Part shown: positions 25,155 to 33,639 of the stretch, in pieces | How positions within the stretch are numbered: position 1 is the first letter of the stretch | How the letters are laid out: each line of letters opens with the position of its first letter | Origin: Nitratiruptor sp. | GTDB lineage: Bacteria > Campylobacterota > Campylobacteria > Campylobacterales > Nitratiruptoraceae | Direction of reading: 5' to 3' | DNA: 64,000 bases | NCBI GenBank assembly: GCA_009659925.1 | Contig: PUXW01000015.1 | Location: 56,869-120,868, forward strand | The notes under the pieces: model-generated | Databases searched by the model: none | What the model saw: the letters and a program-made list of their open reading frames with translations, nothing else | What the model was told of the DNA's origin: nothing | Translations under genes and position numbers: made by a program

Positions 25155-26002
25155 TGAACGATCAGGCTTGGGGACTGCGTGAACTTGTAGCAAAGAAGCG
25201 GACGCAAAATAGCAAATTCATCACCATCGCCAGCGGTAAGGGGGGTGTGGGGAAGACCAATTTCGCCGTCAACTTCTCCTATGTGATGGCCAATGAGTTT
25301 GCCAAGAAGATCCTCCTCATCGACGCCGATATCGGAATGGCCAATATCCACCTCTTCCTCAACACCGACCCCAACAAGAATCTCAAGAGCTTCTTCGCCG
25401 GGGCCAAGCTCGAAGATGTGATCCAGGAGGCCTATGGCTTTGATGTGCTCCTGGGCTTTTCTGGAATCGACGAGCTTCGGGAGCTCGATGCCTTCTCGGT
25501 CCAGTCGATCATCTACGACCTCGATCGGCTCTCGATGGATTACGACTATGTGATCATCGATACCAGCGGCGGGGTGGACGAGAAGGTGATGAGCTTCTTG
25601 AGGGCCTCCAACAAGTCCTACATCATCACGACTCCCGAACCGACAGCCCTCACCGACGCCTACGCCCTCATCCGCTCGATTTACAACCTCTACGGGTACG
25701 AGCGGTTCAAGATCGTGGTCAATATGTGTCGCAGCGAAGAGGAGGGGCAGACGGTCTTCAACAAGCTCCAGACGACGGTCAAGAAGTTCCTGGGGATCGA
25801 CATCGAGTTGCTGGGGATCTTGCCCTATACCAACAGCCTTCCCCAGGCGGTACGGAACAAGGAGCTCATCGCGATGAAGTATCCCAAGGATATCTTTACC
25901 GCAAGTGTGAAGCGTATTTGCGAGATCGAGGCCAATGTCAAACCGAGTCAGGGAGAGGATGAGAATTTCTGGCAGAAAATCTTCGATTTCATGGGAAAAT
26001 AG
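25154..26002 (+). CDS. flhG: MinD-like ATPase FlhG (YlxH), flagellar number control
   Basis: The 282-residue ATPase has a deviant Walker A (SGKGGVGKTNFAVN, about 27-40), switch I LIDADIGMANIH and switch II VIIDTSGG. A C-terminal amphipathic helix, likely membrane-binding, precedes the end. FlhG restrains flagellar number with FlhF, and its gene overlaps flhF by one base. It is clearly distinct from the ParA-like protein at 7138. Confidence 0.94.
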   Translation: MNDQAWGLRELVAKKRTQNSKFITIASGKGGVGKTNFAVNFSYVMANEFAKKILLIDADIGMANIHLFLNTDPNKNLKSFFAGAKLEDVIQEAYGFDVLLGFSGIDELRELDAFSVQSIIYDLDRLSMDYDYVIIDTSGGVDEKVMSFLRASNKSYIITTPEPTALTDAYALIRSIYNLYGYERFKIVVNMCRSEEEGQTVFNKLQTTVKKFLGIDIELLGILPYTNSLPQAVRNKELIAMKYPKDIFTASVKRICEIEANVKPSQGEDENFWQKIFDFMGK

Positions 26003-26011
26003 CGAGCGGGT

Positions 26012-26641
26012 ATGAAGATCAGTGTCGAGGAAAAGCAGCGCATCATACTGGAAAATACCGCGTTGGTGAAGAAGGTGGCCAGCAAGATCTTCTTCAAACT
26101 CCCCAAGGACTCGGGGATCGAGTTTGACGAGCTTGTGAACACGGGGATCATCGGCCTCATCAAGGCGATCGACAAGTTCGACAAGAGCAAGGCCCGCTTC
26201 TCCACCTACGCCTACATCAAGATTCGGGGAGAGATCCTCGATTATCTGCGTTCATTGCACATTATGCCCCGAAGTATGCGGGAGAAGATCAAGCGGGAAA
26301 AGGAGGAGGGCAAGGATTTGCCCCTCTCCAACCTGGCCATTATGATCAGCATGGAGAAGGCTCTAGGTCAGGAGGAGAGTTCAACCCGCCTCATCGATAT
26401 CATGGTCAGCGAGGAGCGGGGACCAGAGGATCGGGCTATCGAAGCCCAGCTCCATGAGCGGATCAAAGAGGCGATGGAGCAGCTCAACGAAAAGGAGCGG
26501 CGCACTCTTCAGATGTTCTTCTTCGAGGAGCGGGAGCCAAAGGAGATCGCCAAGGCCCTCAATGTCTCCCAATCCCGCGTCTCCCAGATCAAGTCCCAAG
26601 CCATTGGAAAGTTGAAAAAGCTCTTGAAAGATGTGGAGTAG
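26012..26641 (+). CDS. fliA: Flagellar sigma factor FliA (sigma-28)
   Basis: The 209-residue protein has regions 2 (ELVNTGIIGLIKAIDKFD, FSTYAYIKIRGEILDYLRS), 3 and 4 (LNEKERRTLQMFFFEEREPKEIAKALNVSQSRVSQIKSQA). It should direct late flagellar genes. Three promoter-like sites with the FliA pattern occur in the window, before the chemotaxis operon, the flagellin gene and flgL. The anti-sigma gene flgM is not seen here. Confidence 0.96.
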   Translation: MKISVEEKQRIILENTALVKKVASKIFFKLPKDSGIEFDELVNTGIIGLIKAIDKFDKSKARFSTYAYIKIRGEILDYLRSLHIMPRSMREKIKREKEEGKDLPLSNLAIMISMEKALGQEESSTRLIDIMVSEERGPEDRAIEAQLHERIKEAMEQLNEKERRTLQMFFFEEREPKEIAKALNVSQSRVSQIKSQAIGKLKKLLKDVE

Positions 26642-26644
26642 GCC

Positions 26645-28396
26645 ATGAACCTCTTGACTCTTTTGCTCAATACCATCCCCCCTCTTCCCAAGGGATCGAC
26701 CCCTGGTGCTCCAGGCAAACCAGCAGCCCATACCCCCTCTTTCCAGGAGCTTTTAACCCGCTTCCAGACCTCCTCCATGACCTTCCAGCCACCCTCCCCA
26801 TCCAACCATCGAGAATCTCCCCCGCTCCTTGAAAAGGAGGTCCGACCTACCCTTTCTTCCGCCTCGATGGAGCTGCCTCGACCACCCATTGCTTCCCAGA
26901 TCAAGGGCTATTCTCTTCAATCCCCCTCGACCCCTCCTATTTTCCAGAAGGAGCGCCCTTCCCAAATTTCCCCTCAACCCTCCAAAAAGCCGCCGCAATC
27001 CTTGCAAAAAGGGAGGCAGACAGGGCCAGATCCCACTCCCCCCAACCCCCACCCCATACCCCATGGCTCCAGGAACCCCTCCCCATCCAAGAGGCCTCGT
27101 GCCACCATGGTCTACGATCAGCCTCCCAAGTCCGCCTTGAAACCTCTCCACACTACCAGAAAGGTCAAAGGATCAAAATCTCTTCCCTCCCATGGCGACT
27201 ATCCTAGTCCCGAAGATCTTCCACCTCCAGCCTCTACCCCCACCCTCCACCAAACTTCCGCCCCTAGAACCCCTTCTTCCACCAGTTCAAAAAGGCCCGA
27301 AAGGCAGGGACCTTCCAACGACTATCCGGACCGAAGAGTTCTACCCTCCAAAATCCTCTGGGCCAAGGCTATCCCAACCCCTCCCATCCACTCCACCTTC
27401 CAGGCCGATCCAACTCCAAGGACTCCTACTCCCTTTACCCCTTGGAGCCCCTCTCTCCCCCATGAGGGGGCCCCTTCGCCCCGGCCCCAACACCTTCGAC
27501 CTATGGAAACTAGTCCCAGGGAAGAAGGACCCCTCCAAGATCCACCTCCCCGCCCCCTGGCCAACCAGCCCCGCTCCCTTGACCTTGGATCTGTTCGTGA
27601 AGAGCCACAAGAAGATCTTTATGGATTCAAGCAGGATTGGCAGAGGTTTCAAAGTTCCCAAGAGCCCCAGCTTGCTCCACCCCGACCCCCCGCCAATTCC
27701 AAGGGATCCGCCTCCCCTCAAGGTTTCGAGTCTGCACGAAAAGATCAAAGCCTTCAAACTCCCTCTCCCATCGTCTCCCAACGACTCGAACCTCTCCTAC
27801 CAGATCAAAGGGTTTCAATGAAAACCTCCACCTCCAAGAGGATCTTTCATCCTCCCCTCCAGCCCTCCTTTCCCCACCATCCCCACCCCCTCCAACGGCA
27901 AGAGCAAGGGCACGAGGTCCATCAGGAGGCTCAGGAGACAAGAAGCAGGGAGGAGAGGCCATCCCCGCCTCCGCTCTCCTCCCAACTCCATCCCCGTCCT
28001 CCAAAGGGCGACCTCCCTAGCCACCACTCCCAGGAGGAGCCGGATTCTTCTGTGCACAAGGAGCCCTTGGATGGCCGGAGTGAGAGGCTTCATACTGGAA
28101 GCGAGGGGAAAGAGTTCCAAGAGCTCATGGAGCAGCCCAAGCGCTTTTTCCGGTTCCAGCTGGCCCACACCCGAATCGGGGTTGGAATGGTCGGTGGCGA
28201 GCTCCAACTCCACTTCACCTCCTCCCGCCAGCTCCTCTTGGATGGGATCGAGCCCTTCGTGGAAGGGGTGATGGAGGAGTATGGATTCGAACGTTACGAG
28301 GTGAAGATCCAAGATCAAAAAGAGCGCCGCCTTGTTCGATCTAGGGGAGGACGATCGGGATCGATCCCCCAGGGCACCATCGATGTTAAGGCGTAG
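26645..28396 (+). CDS. fliK: Flagellar hook-length control protein FliK
   Basis: Position after fliA, a long Pro/Ser/Gln-rich middle and a structured C-terminal domain fit FliK, the secreted ruler that sets hook length and switches export to late substrates. The N terminus (MNLLTLLLNTI) and the C-terminal block (about 495-575, RFQLAHTRIGVGMVGGELQLHF) are in the same open frame of 583 residues. From about 27141 to 27821 the +1-shifted frame is also open and has the more GC-rich third positions seen in neighbouring genes. Sequence errors, frameshifts or a second overlapping gene therefore cannot be excluded. The last 14 bases overlap the next gene. Confidence 0.78.
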   Translation: MNLLTLLLNTIPPLPKGSTPGAPGKPAAHTPSFQELLTRFQTSSMTFQPPSPSNHRESPPLLEKEVRPTLSSASMELPRPPIASQIKGYSLQSPSTPPIFQKERPSQISPQPSKKPPQSLQKGRQTGPDPTPPNPHPIPHGSRNPSPSKRPRATMVYDQPPKSALKPLHTTRKVKGSKSLPSHGDYPSPEDLPPPASTPTLHQTSAPRTPSSTSSKRPERQGPSNDYPDRRVLPSKILWAKAIPTPPIHSTFQADPTPRTPTPFTPWSPSLPHEGAPSPRPQHLRPMETSPREEGPLQDPPPRPLANQPRSLDLGSVREEPQEDLYGFKQDWQRFQSSQEPQLAPPRPPANSKGSASPQGFESARKDQSLQTPSPIVSQRLEPLLPDQRVSMKTSTSKRIFHPPLQPSFPHHPHPLQRQEQGHEVHQEAQETRSREERPSPPPLSSQLHPRPPKGDLPSHHSQEEPDSSVHKEPLDGRSERLHTGSEGKEFQELMEQPKRFFRFQLAHTRIGVGMVGGELQLHFTSSRQLLLDGIEPFVEGVMEEYGFERYEVKIQDQKERRLVRSRGGRSGSIPQGTIDVKA

Positions 28397-30299
28397 CCTC
28401 TGGCTCTTCGTGGCCCTCTTAGGGGTGGCCGCTAGCCAGCAGGAGGAGCGCTACCGCTTCTACTTTGAGAGTGGGGTCCGGGACTATCGGATCGGCTCCT
28501 ACTACGACGCCCTCAATGAGTTCAACCACCTCGCCAAGTATCCAGAAAACCCCTACTACCTGGATGCCCTCAAATACCTGGCCAAGACCTACTTGCAAAT
28601 TGGCAAGCGCACCGGAGAAAAGCGCTACCTCTGGAGTGCCCAGAACTTCTTGAACACCTACTTGGCCAAAGGGGGAAGCAAGGACGAGGACTACTACTAC
28701 ACCAAGGCCTACATATTCGAGGTCTTGGGATTTTACGAACGGGCCCTGGCCAACTACAAGATCGCCCTCCGACTGGCCCGAAAAAAGCCGGTGCGGCTGG
28801 AGATTGTCATTGGGATCTTGCGATCCGCCGTCTGGCTCAAGAAGCTCGACCTAGCCACGCGCTACATCGTGATTTTGAGTATCGAACACCTCTCCAAGGA
28901 GCAAAGGCGGGAATTCCAGTTCCTCCAAGGGATGTACTACTTCGTCAAGGGAGAGTATGGAGAGGCCCTGGATTTCTTGAAGGGCAGCTACCGGGAGTAT
29001 GAGCACTTCCTCATCGAAAATCCCGAATACTACTACATCGTCGCCGAGAATGCCTACCGCCTTGGGGATCTCCCATTTGCCGAGCGCCTCTTTCGCCGAA
29101 TCCTCAACTACATCAAGAACAAAGAGGTGATCCAAAAGAGCCTCCTGCGCCTAGGGGATATCAAATTCTTGCAAAACCTCAAAAAAGCGAGCGCCAGCTA
29201 CTACTACCAGCTGGTCAAGGAGTTTCCCGACTCCCCCTATGCGACGATTGCCAAGCTCAAGCTCCTCTACCTCATGGATGCAGACCCAGGGCTCGCCTAC
29301 TACATTCAAAAGTTTCTCCCCGATGCCCCCTTCCTCCAAGATCCCCAAAAATTCGTGGTTCAGACCCTCGTGGCCAATCGCAACAACTATGTGGGCTTCT
29401 TTGCCCTGGCCAACTTCGGACGGATCGTCTTGCAAATTGGAAGTGAAAAGTTGGTAGATAGGCTCGGCTGGGAGCTCTCCCTCGTTGCGACGAAGCGGCT
29501 CCAATTTGAACACAAGGAGTACTTTCGCCGCCTCTGGAAGCCCCTCTTGCTCCATCGGCGGGAGCAGTGGATTTGCAAGCTTTACGAGGCCAATCCGGAC
29601 TTCTTCTTCGCCGTTTTCGACCGGGAGCTCCTCTTGGACATGGCCACGGGGCTCAAGGGGTGCACGAAGGGGCGGATCTATATGGACTTTCTGGAGCGTT
29701 TGGCCCAGAAATACCCGAATCCGAAACTCTACCTCGAACTCGTGGAACTCCTCTTCCATCAGGGCTCTTACAAGGCGGCGCTGGAATATCTTGGCCGCAT
29801 CGGGGAGGAGAATTGCCAGGTCCTGCGCTGGCGGGCCCGGATCTGTTTCATGCAACAGGGTCAGTGTCCCGAGTGGATAGGGCGCTATGTCCGAAGGTGC
29901 CGCCAGGATCCCTTTGAGCACCGACTCTTCGCCAGCCTCTTGAACGGAGCCATCGAGAGCGACTTCATCGCCAAGGAGCGTCGCCAGTTCCAAGAGCGCT
30001 ACTTCAAAGATCCGGTGGTGCGCAAATATGTGCGCCTCATGATCGATCGGCTCCTGGAGCAGGGGCGCTATGAGGATCTCATCCTCCTCCTTGAACCTTT
30101 GAGTGAACAGTTGGGAGGGGAGTGCTACCTCAAGAGTGTATTAGCTTTGTCTTATGTTAGAAGTGGTAAAATTGCTAGAGCTGAGGAGATCGTCGAGAAG
30201 ATCGGAAAATGCGACGATCCATGGTATACCATCGCGCTACATGCCATCAAAGATGCACAACTCCAGCAAGAGGTCTACAATGTGGGAAAAGATCGATAA
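28383..30299 (+). CDS. Periplasmic tetratricopeptide-repeat protein, PflA-like candidate
   Basis: The start at 28383 gives a 638-residue product with a typical Sec signal (MLRRSLWLFVALLGVAAS). Many TPR/Sel1-like helical repeats fill the rest (for example GSYYDALNEFNHLAKYPENPYYLDALKYLAKTYLQIG; FYERALANYKIALRLA; GSYKAALEYLGRIG). It lies between fliK and flgB and overlaps both genes by 14-20 bases, so it is almost surely part of the flagellum. Campylobacter PflA is a periplasmic TPR protein that helps hold the stator ring, but it is longer. Equivalence to PflA is an inference. Cys residues are unusually frequent for a periplasmic protein. Confidence 0.75.
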   Translation: MLRRSLWLFVALLGVAASQQEERYRFYFESGVRDYRIGSYYDALNEFNHLAKYPENPYYLDALKYLAKTYLQIGKRTGEKRYLWSAQNFLNTYLAKGGSKDEDYYYTKAYIFEVLGFYERALANYKIALRLARKKPVRLEIVIGILRSAVWLKKLDLATRYIVILSIEHLSKEQRREFQFLQGMYYFVKGEYGEALDFLKGSYREYEHFLIENPEYYYIVAENAYRLGDLPFAERLFRRILNYIKNKEVIQKSLLRLGDIKFLQNLKKASASYYYQLVKEFPDSPYATIAKLKLLYLMDADPGLAYYIQKFLPDAPFLQDPQKFVVQTLVANRNNYVGFFALANFGRIVLQIGSEKLVDRLGWELSLVATKRLQFEHKEYFRRLWKPLLLHRREQWICKLYEANPDFFFAVFDRELLLDMATGLKGCTKGRIYMDFLERLAQKYPNPKLYLELVELLFHQGSYKAALEYLGRIGEENCQVLRWRARICFMQQGQCPEWIGRYVRRCRQDPFEHRLFASLLNGAIESDFIAKERRQFQERYFKDPVVRKYVRLMIDRLLEQGRYEDLILLLEPLSEQLGGECYLKSVLALSYVRSGKIARAEEIVEKIGKCDDPWYTIALHAIKDAQLQQEVYNVGKDR

Positions 30300-30645
30300 G
30301 TTGAAGCTTGGTGCCTCCTTCCATCTGGAGCGAACCAAGGTCATCCAAGGGAACATCGCCAATGCCGACACCCCCAACTACCGCCCCAAAGAACTCCTCT
30401 TTCACCGGGAGCTCGACAAGGCCCTCCAGCTCAAGCGGGAGGATCCCCGCCACATCGATCCTGCAGGGCCTTCTCAACCCTGGAGCATCGAGGAGTATGG
30501 GGCAATTCGTGGCTACGATGGGAACCGGGTCGATGTGCAAGAGGAGTTGGCCAAGTTGGCGGAGAGCTCCATCATGTACAAGGCCCTGGGGGAGACTCTC
30601 AAGAAGGAGTTTTCCAAACTCAAATTGGTGATTCAAGGGAGATAA
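30280..30645 (+). CDS. flgB: Flagellar proximal rod protein FlgB
   Basis: The ATG at 30280 (MWEKIDKLK), 20 bases inside the preceding gene, gives 121 residues, slightly short for FlgB. The rod signature LERTKVIQGNIANADTPNYRPKE and the C-terminal YDGNRVDVQEELAKLAESSIMYKAL are diagnostic in arrangement. AAGAGG precedes the start. It begins the flgB-flgC-fliE block. Confidence 0.94.
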   Translation: MWEKIDKLKLGASFHLERTKVIQGNIANADTPNYRPKELLFHRELDKALQLKREDPRHIDPAGPSQPWSIEEYGAIRGYDGNRVDVQEELAKLAESSIMYKALGETLKKEFSKLKLVIQGR

Positions 30646-30647
30646 CG

Positions 30648-31052
30648 ATGCTTTTTAAAGGTTTGGAGATCGCCCAGACTGGGCTCTCAACCCAGAAATA
30701 TCGGCTCGACATTATCGCAAGCAACCTGGCCAACCTCAACTCCCTCAACGATGCCAACGGTCAGCCCTACCGGCGCAAGGTCCCGGTCTTCAAGGAGGTG
30801 CTCGACCAGGAGAGTGGCCTCTCCCAAGTGAAGATCGAGAGGGTGATTGAGGATCCCTCGGAGTTTAAGATGCGCTACGATCCCACCAACCCCCTTGCCG
30901 ATGAGCGGGGCTATGTGCGGTTGCCCAATGTCGATCCGATGCGGGAGATGGTCGATATGATCTCGGCCATGCGCACCTACGAGGCTAACCTAACTGCCTT
31001 CAACACCCACAAAGAGATGCTACTCAAAACCATCGAGATCATCAAGGTCTAA
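30648..31052 (+). CDS. flgC: Flagellar proximal rod protein FlgC
   Basis: 134 residues with the N-terminal rod motif (LDIIASNLANLNSLNDANGQPYRRK) and the C-terminal GYVRLPNVDPMREMVDMISAMRTYEANLTAFN. The family tripeptide between L and S varies: LNSLNDA replaces the usual NT/NAxT motif. It follows flgB by 2 bases and precedes fliE by 10. Confidence 0.95.
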   Translation: MLFKGLEIAQTGLSTQKYRLDIIASNLANLNSLNDANGQPYRRKVPVFKEVLDQESGLSQVKIERVIEDPSEFKMRYDPTNPLADERGYVRLPNVDPMREMVDMISAMRTYEANLTAFNTHKEMLLKTIEIIKV

Positions 31053-31062
31053 AGGAGAAGCG

Positions 31063-31347
31063 ATGCGCGTAGACGGAGTTGCTGGAGGGGGCGAGCTCCT
31101 CGCCTCCACCCCCCAAAAGGATCAAGGAGGCTCCTTCCAAGAGCTCGTCCTCGATCTTCTAGCCGAGACCAACCAAGAGTTGCATGAAGCCGCTCGGGCC
31201 CAAGAGGCCTTGGTGGCAGGGGAGGTGGAGAACATGGTGGAGCTGATGGTCTCCATTGAGAAGGCCGACATCTCCCTTCGGATGGTTACGGAGCTACGGA
31301 ACAAAGCGATAGAGGCCTACCAAGAGATCATGCGTATGCAGGTGTAA
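31063..31347 (+). CDS. fliE: MS ring-rod junction protein FliE
   Basis: A 94-residue protein with the FliE C-terminal block (VENMVELMVSIEKADISLRMVTELRNKAIEAYQEIMRMQV) that joins the MS ring to the rod. AAAGGAGAAG precedes the ATG. It is placed between flgC and fliF as in many flagellar operons. Confidence 0.95.
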   Translation: MRVDGVAGGGELLASTPQKDQGGSFQELVLDLLAETNQELHEAARAQEALVAGEVENMVELMVSIEKADISLRMVTELRNKAIEAYQEIMRMQV

Positions 31348-31357
31348 AAGGCGCTCA

Positions 31358-32965
31358 TTGGCACTCGATCTAACGAAGCTCAAGGAGCGTCTCCACGCCC
31401 TCGTGACCAGCAAGGATTTTGCCAGGACCCTTTTCTTAGGTCTTGGAATCATTACCATCATCCTCCTCCTGGTGGCCATCCTCTTGCGGGATATCTCCCA
31501 GCAGCGCTACGGGGTGCTCTACACCAATCTCTCCCCCGAGGATGCTGGCAAGATCTTGACCCTGCTCCAGGAGGAGAAGATCCCCTACAAGATCGAAGGG
31601 GATGGCTCCATCATTCTCGTTCCAAAGGATCGAATTTACGACATTAGACTCAAATTGGCCGCCAAGGGCCTGCCCAACTCCCAAACCGTTGGTTTCGAGC
31701 TCTTCAACGAGCCCAAAATGGGGGCCACCCACTTCCAGGAGAGTATCAACTACATCCGGGCCATCGAAGGGGAGCTGGCACGAACCATCAAGCGAATCGA
31801 TGCCATCAAGGATGCCAAGGTCAATGTGGCCATGCCTCAGGATTCCATTTTCGCCCGGGAAGAGGATGAGACCAAGGCCTCGGTGGTTATCTCCCTCTGG
31901 CCCGGTCGCGATTTGAGCAAGGAGCAGGTCAAGGCCATCGTCTTCCTCGTCTCCCATGCCGTGCCGAAACTCAAACCGGAGAATGTGACGGTCGTGGACA
32001 ACCGGGGTCGGGTTCTCTCCGATCTCATTGAAGAGGACGAGGAGGAGGTCAAGGATATCGTCGACATCAAACGCAAACTCAAGCGGGAGATCGAGAAGAG
32101 TGTCGAATCGATGCTGGCTCGGGCCCTGGGACCTCAGAAGGTGGTGGTACGGGCCAATGTGGACATCGAGATGGCCAAGATCGCCAAAGAGGATCGCTTC
32201 GTCGATCCGGAGCGGGTGGCGGTCGTGAGCGAGCGGAAGATCCAGGAGAAGATGCGAGGTTTTGAGCGCCCTCCCCAAGGGGCTCCAGGAACCCCAACCA
32301 ATGTGCCAGCCACCATCAATACCGGCAATGCAAACCTCCTCAAAGAGAGCAACAAGAAGGATACCACCACCAACTATGATGTGAGCAAGTCCTTCATCAA
32401 GACCGAGCAGAACCTCTTCAAGATCAAGCGATTGACCGTCGGAGTCCTCATCGACGGGAAGTATCGGACCATTGAGCGCAACGGGAGCAAGGAGGTTGTC
32501 TTCGAACCGCGCAGCCAAGCGGAGCTCCAGGCGTATGAGAATTTGATCAAGAGCGCCGTGGGCTTCGATCCGGAGCGGGGGGACAAGGTGACGGTGGTGA
32601 GTGTTCCCTTTGAGACGACGAGAAATGACTTCATGGCCTCTGGAAGGGGTGAAGGGGGGAGGGAGCGAACCATTCTCTACGGGGCCATCGCCCTCTTAAG
32701 TCTCCTCCTAGCCACCTTGCTCTTCCTCTTGATCCGGGGTAAGAAACGGGCCCGCCAGGAGCAGGAGGCCCAGATGGAGGCGATGCGGGGAGGTACCATT
32801 GGCGATGCGGCCCAAGCGGCCCAGATATTCCAAGAGCGGGAGTTGGAGGAGTTCCATATCGAACAGGAGCCAACCTACCAGAAGATCTTGGAGATCATCG
32901 ACGAGAATCCCGAAATCGTGGCCAATATGCTCAGCAAGTGGATGCGGGAGGAGGGGAATAAATGA
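31358..32965 (+). CDS. fliF: Flagellar MS-ring protein FliF
   Basis: The 535-residue protein starts at TTG 31358, with AAGG 7 bases upstream and no ATG available. Transmembrane segments lie at about 23-44 and 438-459, flanking a periplasmic ring-building region with the YscJ-like domain (YGVLYTNLSPEDAGKI to the MPQDSIFAREE segment). The C-terminal cytoplasmic tail (about 500-535) should dock FliG, whose gene is 15 kb away. It overlaps fliH by 4 bases. Confidence 0.96.
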   Translation: MALDLTKLKERLHALVTSKDFARTLFLGLGIITIILLLVAILLRDISQQRYGVLYTNLSPEDAGKILTLLQEEKIPYKIEGDGSIILVPKDRIYDIRLKLAAKGLPNSQTVGFELFNEPKMGATHFQESINYIRAIEGELARTIKRIDAIKDAKVNVAMPQDSIFAREEDETKASVVISLWPGRDLSKEQVKAIVFLVSHAVPKLKPENVTVVDNRGRVLSDLIEEDEEEVKDIVDIKRKLKREIEKSVESMLARALGPQKVVVRANVDIEMAKIAKEDRFVDPERVAVVSERKIQEKMRGFERPPQGAPGTPTNVPATINTGNANLLKESNKKDTTTNYDVSKSFIKTEQNLFKIKRLTVGVLIDGKYRTIERNGSKEVVFEPRSQAELQAYENLIKSAVGFDPERGDKVTVVSVPFETTRNDFMASGRGEGGRERTILYGAIALLSLLLATLLFLLIRGKKRARQEQEAQMEAMRGGTIGDAAQAAQIFQERELEEFHIEQEPTYQKILEIIDENPEIVANMLSKWMREEGNK

Positions 32966-33639
32966 GCCTCGACCTAGAGGATTTCTCCAGTTTGCCCCAA
33001 GAAGAGCCGAACCAGAAGGAGCAAGGTTCTCAAGAGGAGGAGCAGAAACTTCTCCAGCTCCAGGAGGAGTGTGAACAGCGGGTCCGCCAGCTGGAGAATG
33101 AATACAAAGAGCTCTTGGGCAAGGTGGGCAAGGAGAGTTACGAGCAGGGGTTCCGGGACGCCCAGGAGAAGTACCAAGAGCTCTTGCAACAGGAGATCGA
33201 GCGGATCAGCCAGGAGAAGGAGGCGGAAAAAGAGGCGGCCCTTTCCCAGATCCAGTCGAGTCTACACGATGTCGAAGAGGAGCTCCAGCGTCGCTACCGG
33301 GAGTACCTCAACAAGTTCACCGACATCATCGTCGATAGCCTTGGAGAGATTCTGGACTTCCTCTACATCGACAAGCGTAACAGCCCCATCATCCAAGGGG
33401 CCATGGAAAAGCTCTTAGAAGACTTCCACAACTTCCTCCCCCTCACCATCCAGGTCTCCCCTCAGCTCTATCACCAGCTCCAAGAGAAGTTCAGCGGCGT
33501 CTCCATCAAGGAGAACCCCGAGCTAGAAGAGCACGACTTTATCATCGAATTCCACGATTTCAAGATTGAGAATCGGATCAAAGAGAAGCTGGGGGTGATC
33601 AAGGATGAAATTAAAAGAGAGACTAAAAAACTTACCTAG
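32962..33639 (+). CDS. fliH: Flagellar export ATPase regulator FliH
   Basis: The 225-residue protein is coiled-coil and Glu/Gln-rich through about residue 125, with a compact C-terminal domain, as expected for the FliH stator of the FliI ATPase. ATGA overlap with fliF and a 35-base overlap with fliI support coupled translation. I see no extra domain. Confidence 0.88.
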   Translation: MSLDLEDFSSLPQEEPNQKEQGSQEEEQKLLQLQEECEQRVRQLENEYKELLGKVGKESYEQGFRDAQEKYQELLQQEIERISQEKEAEKEAALSQIQSSLHDVEEELQRRYREYLNKFTDIIVDSLGEILDFLYIDKRNSPIIQGAMEKLLEDFHNFLPLTIQVSPQLYHQLQEKFSGVSIKENPELEEHDFIIEFHDFKIENRIKEKLGVIKDEIKRETKKLT

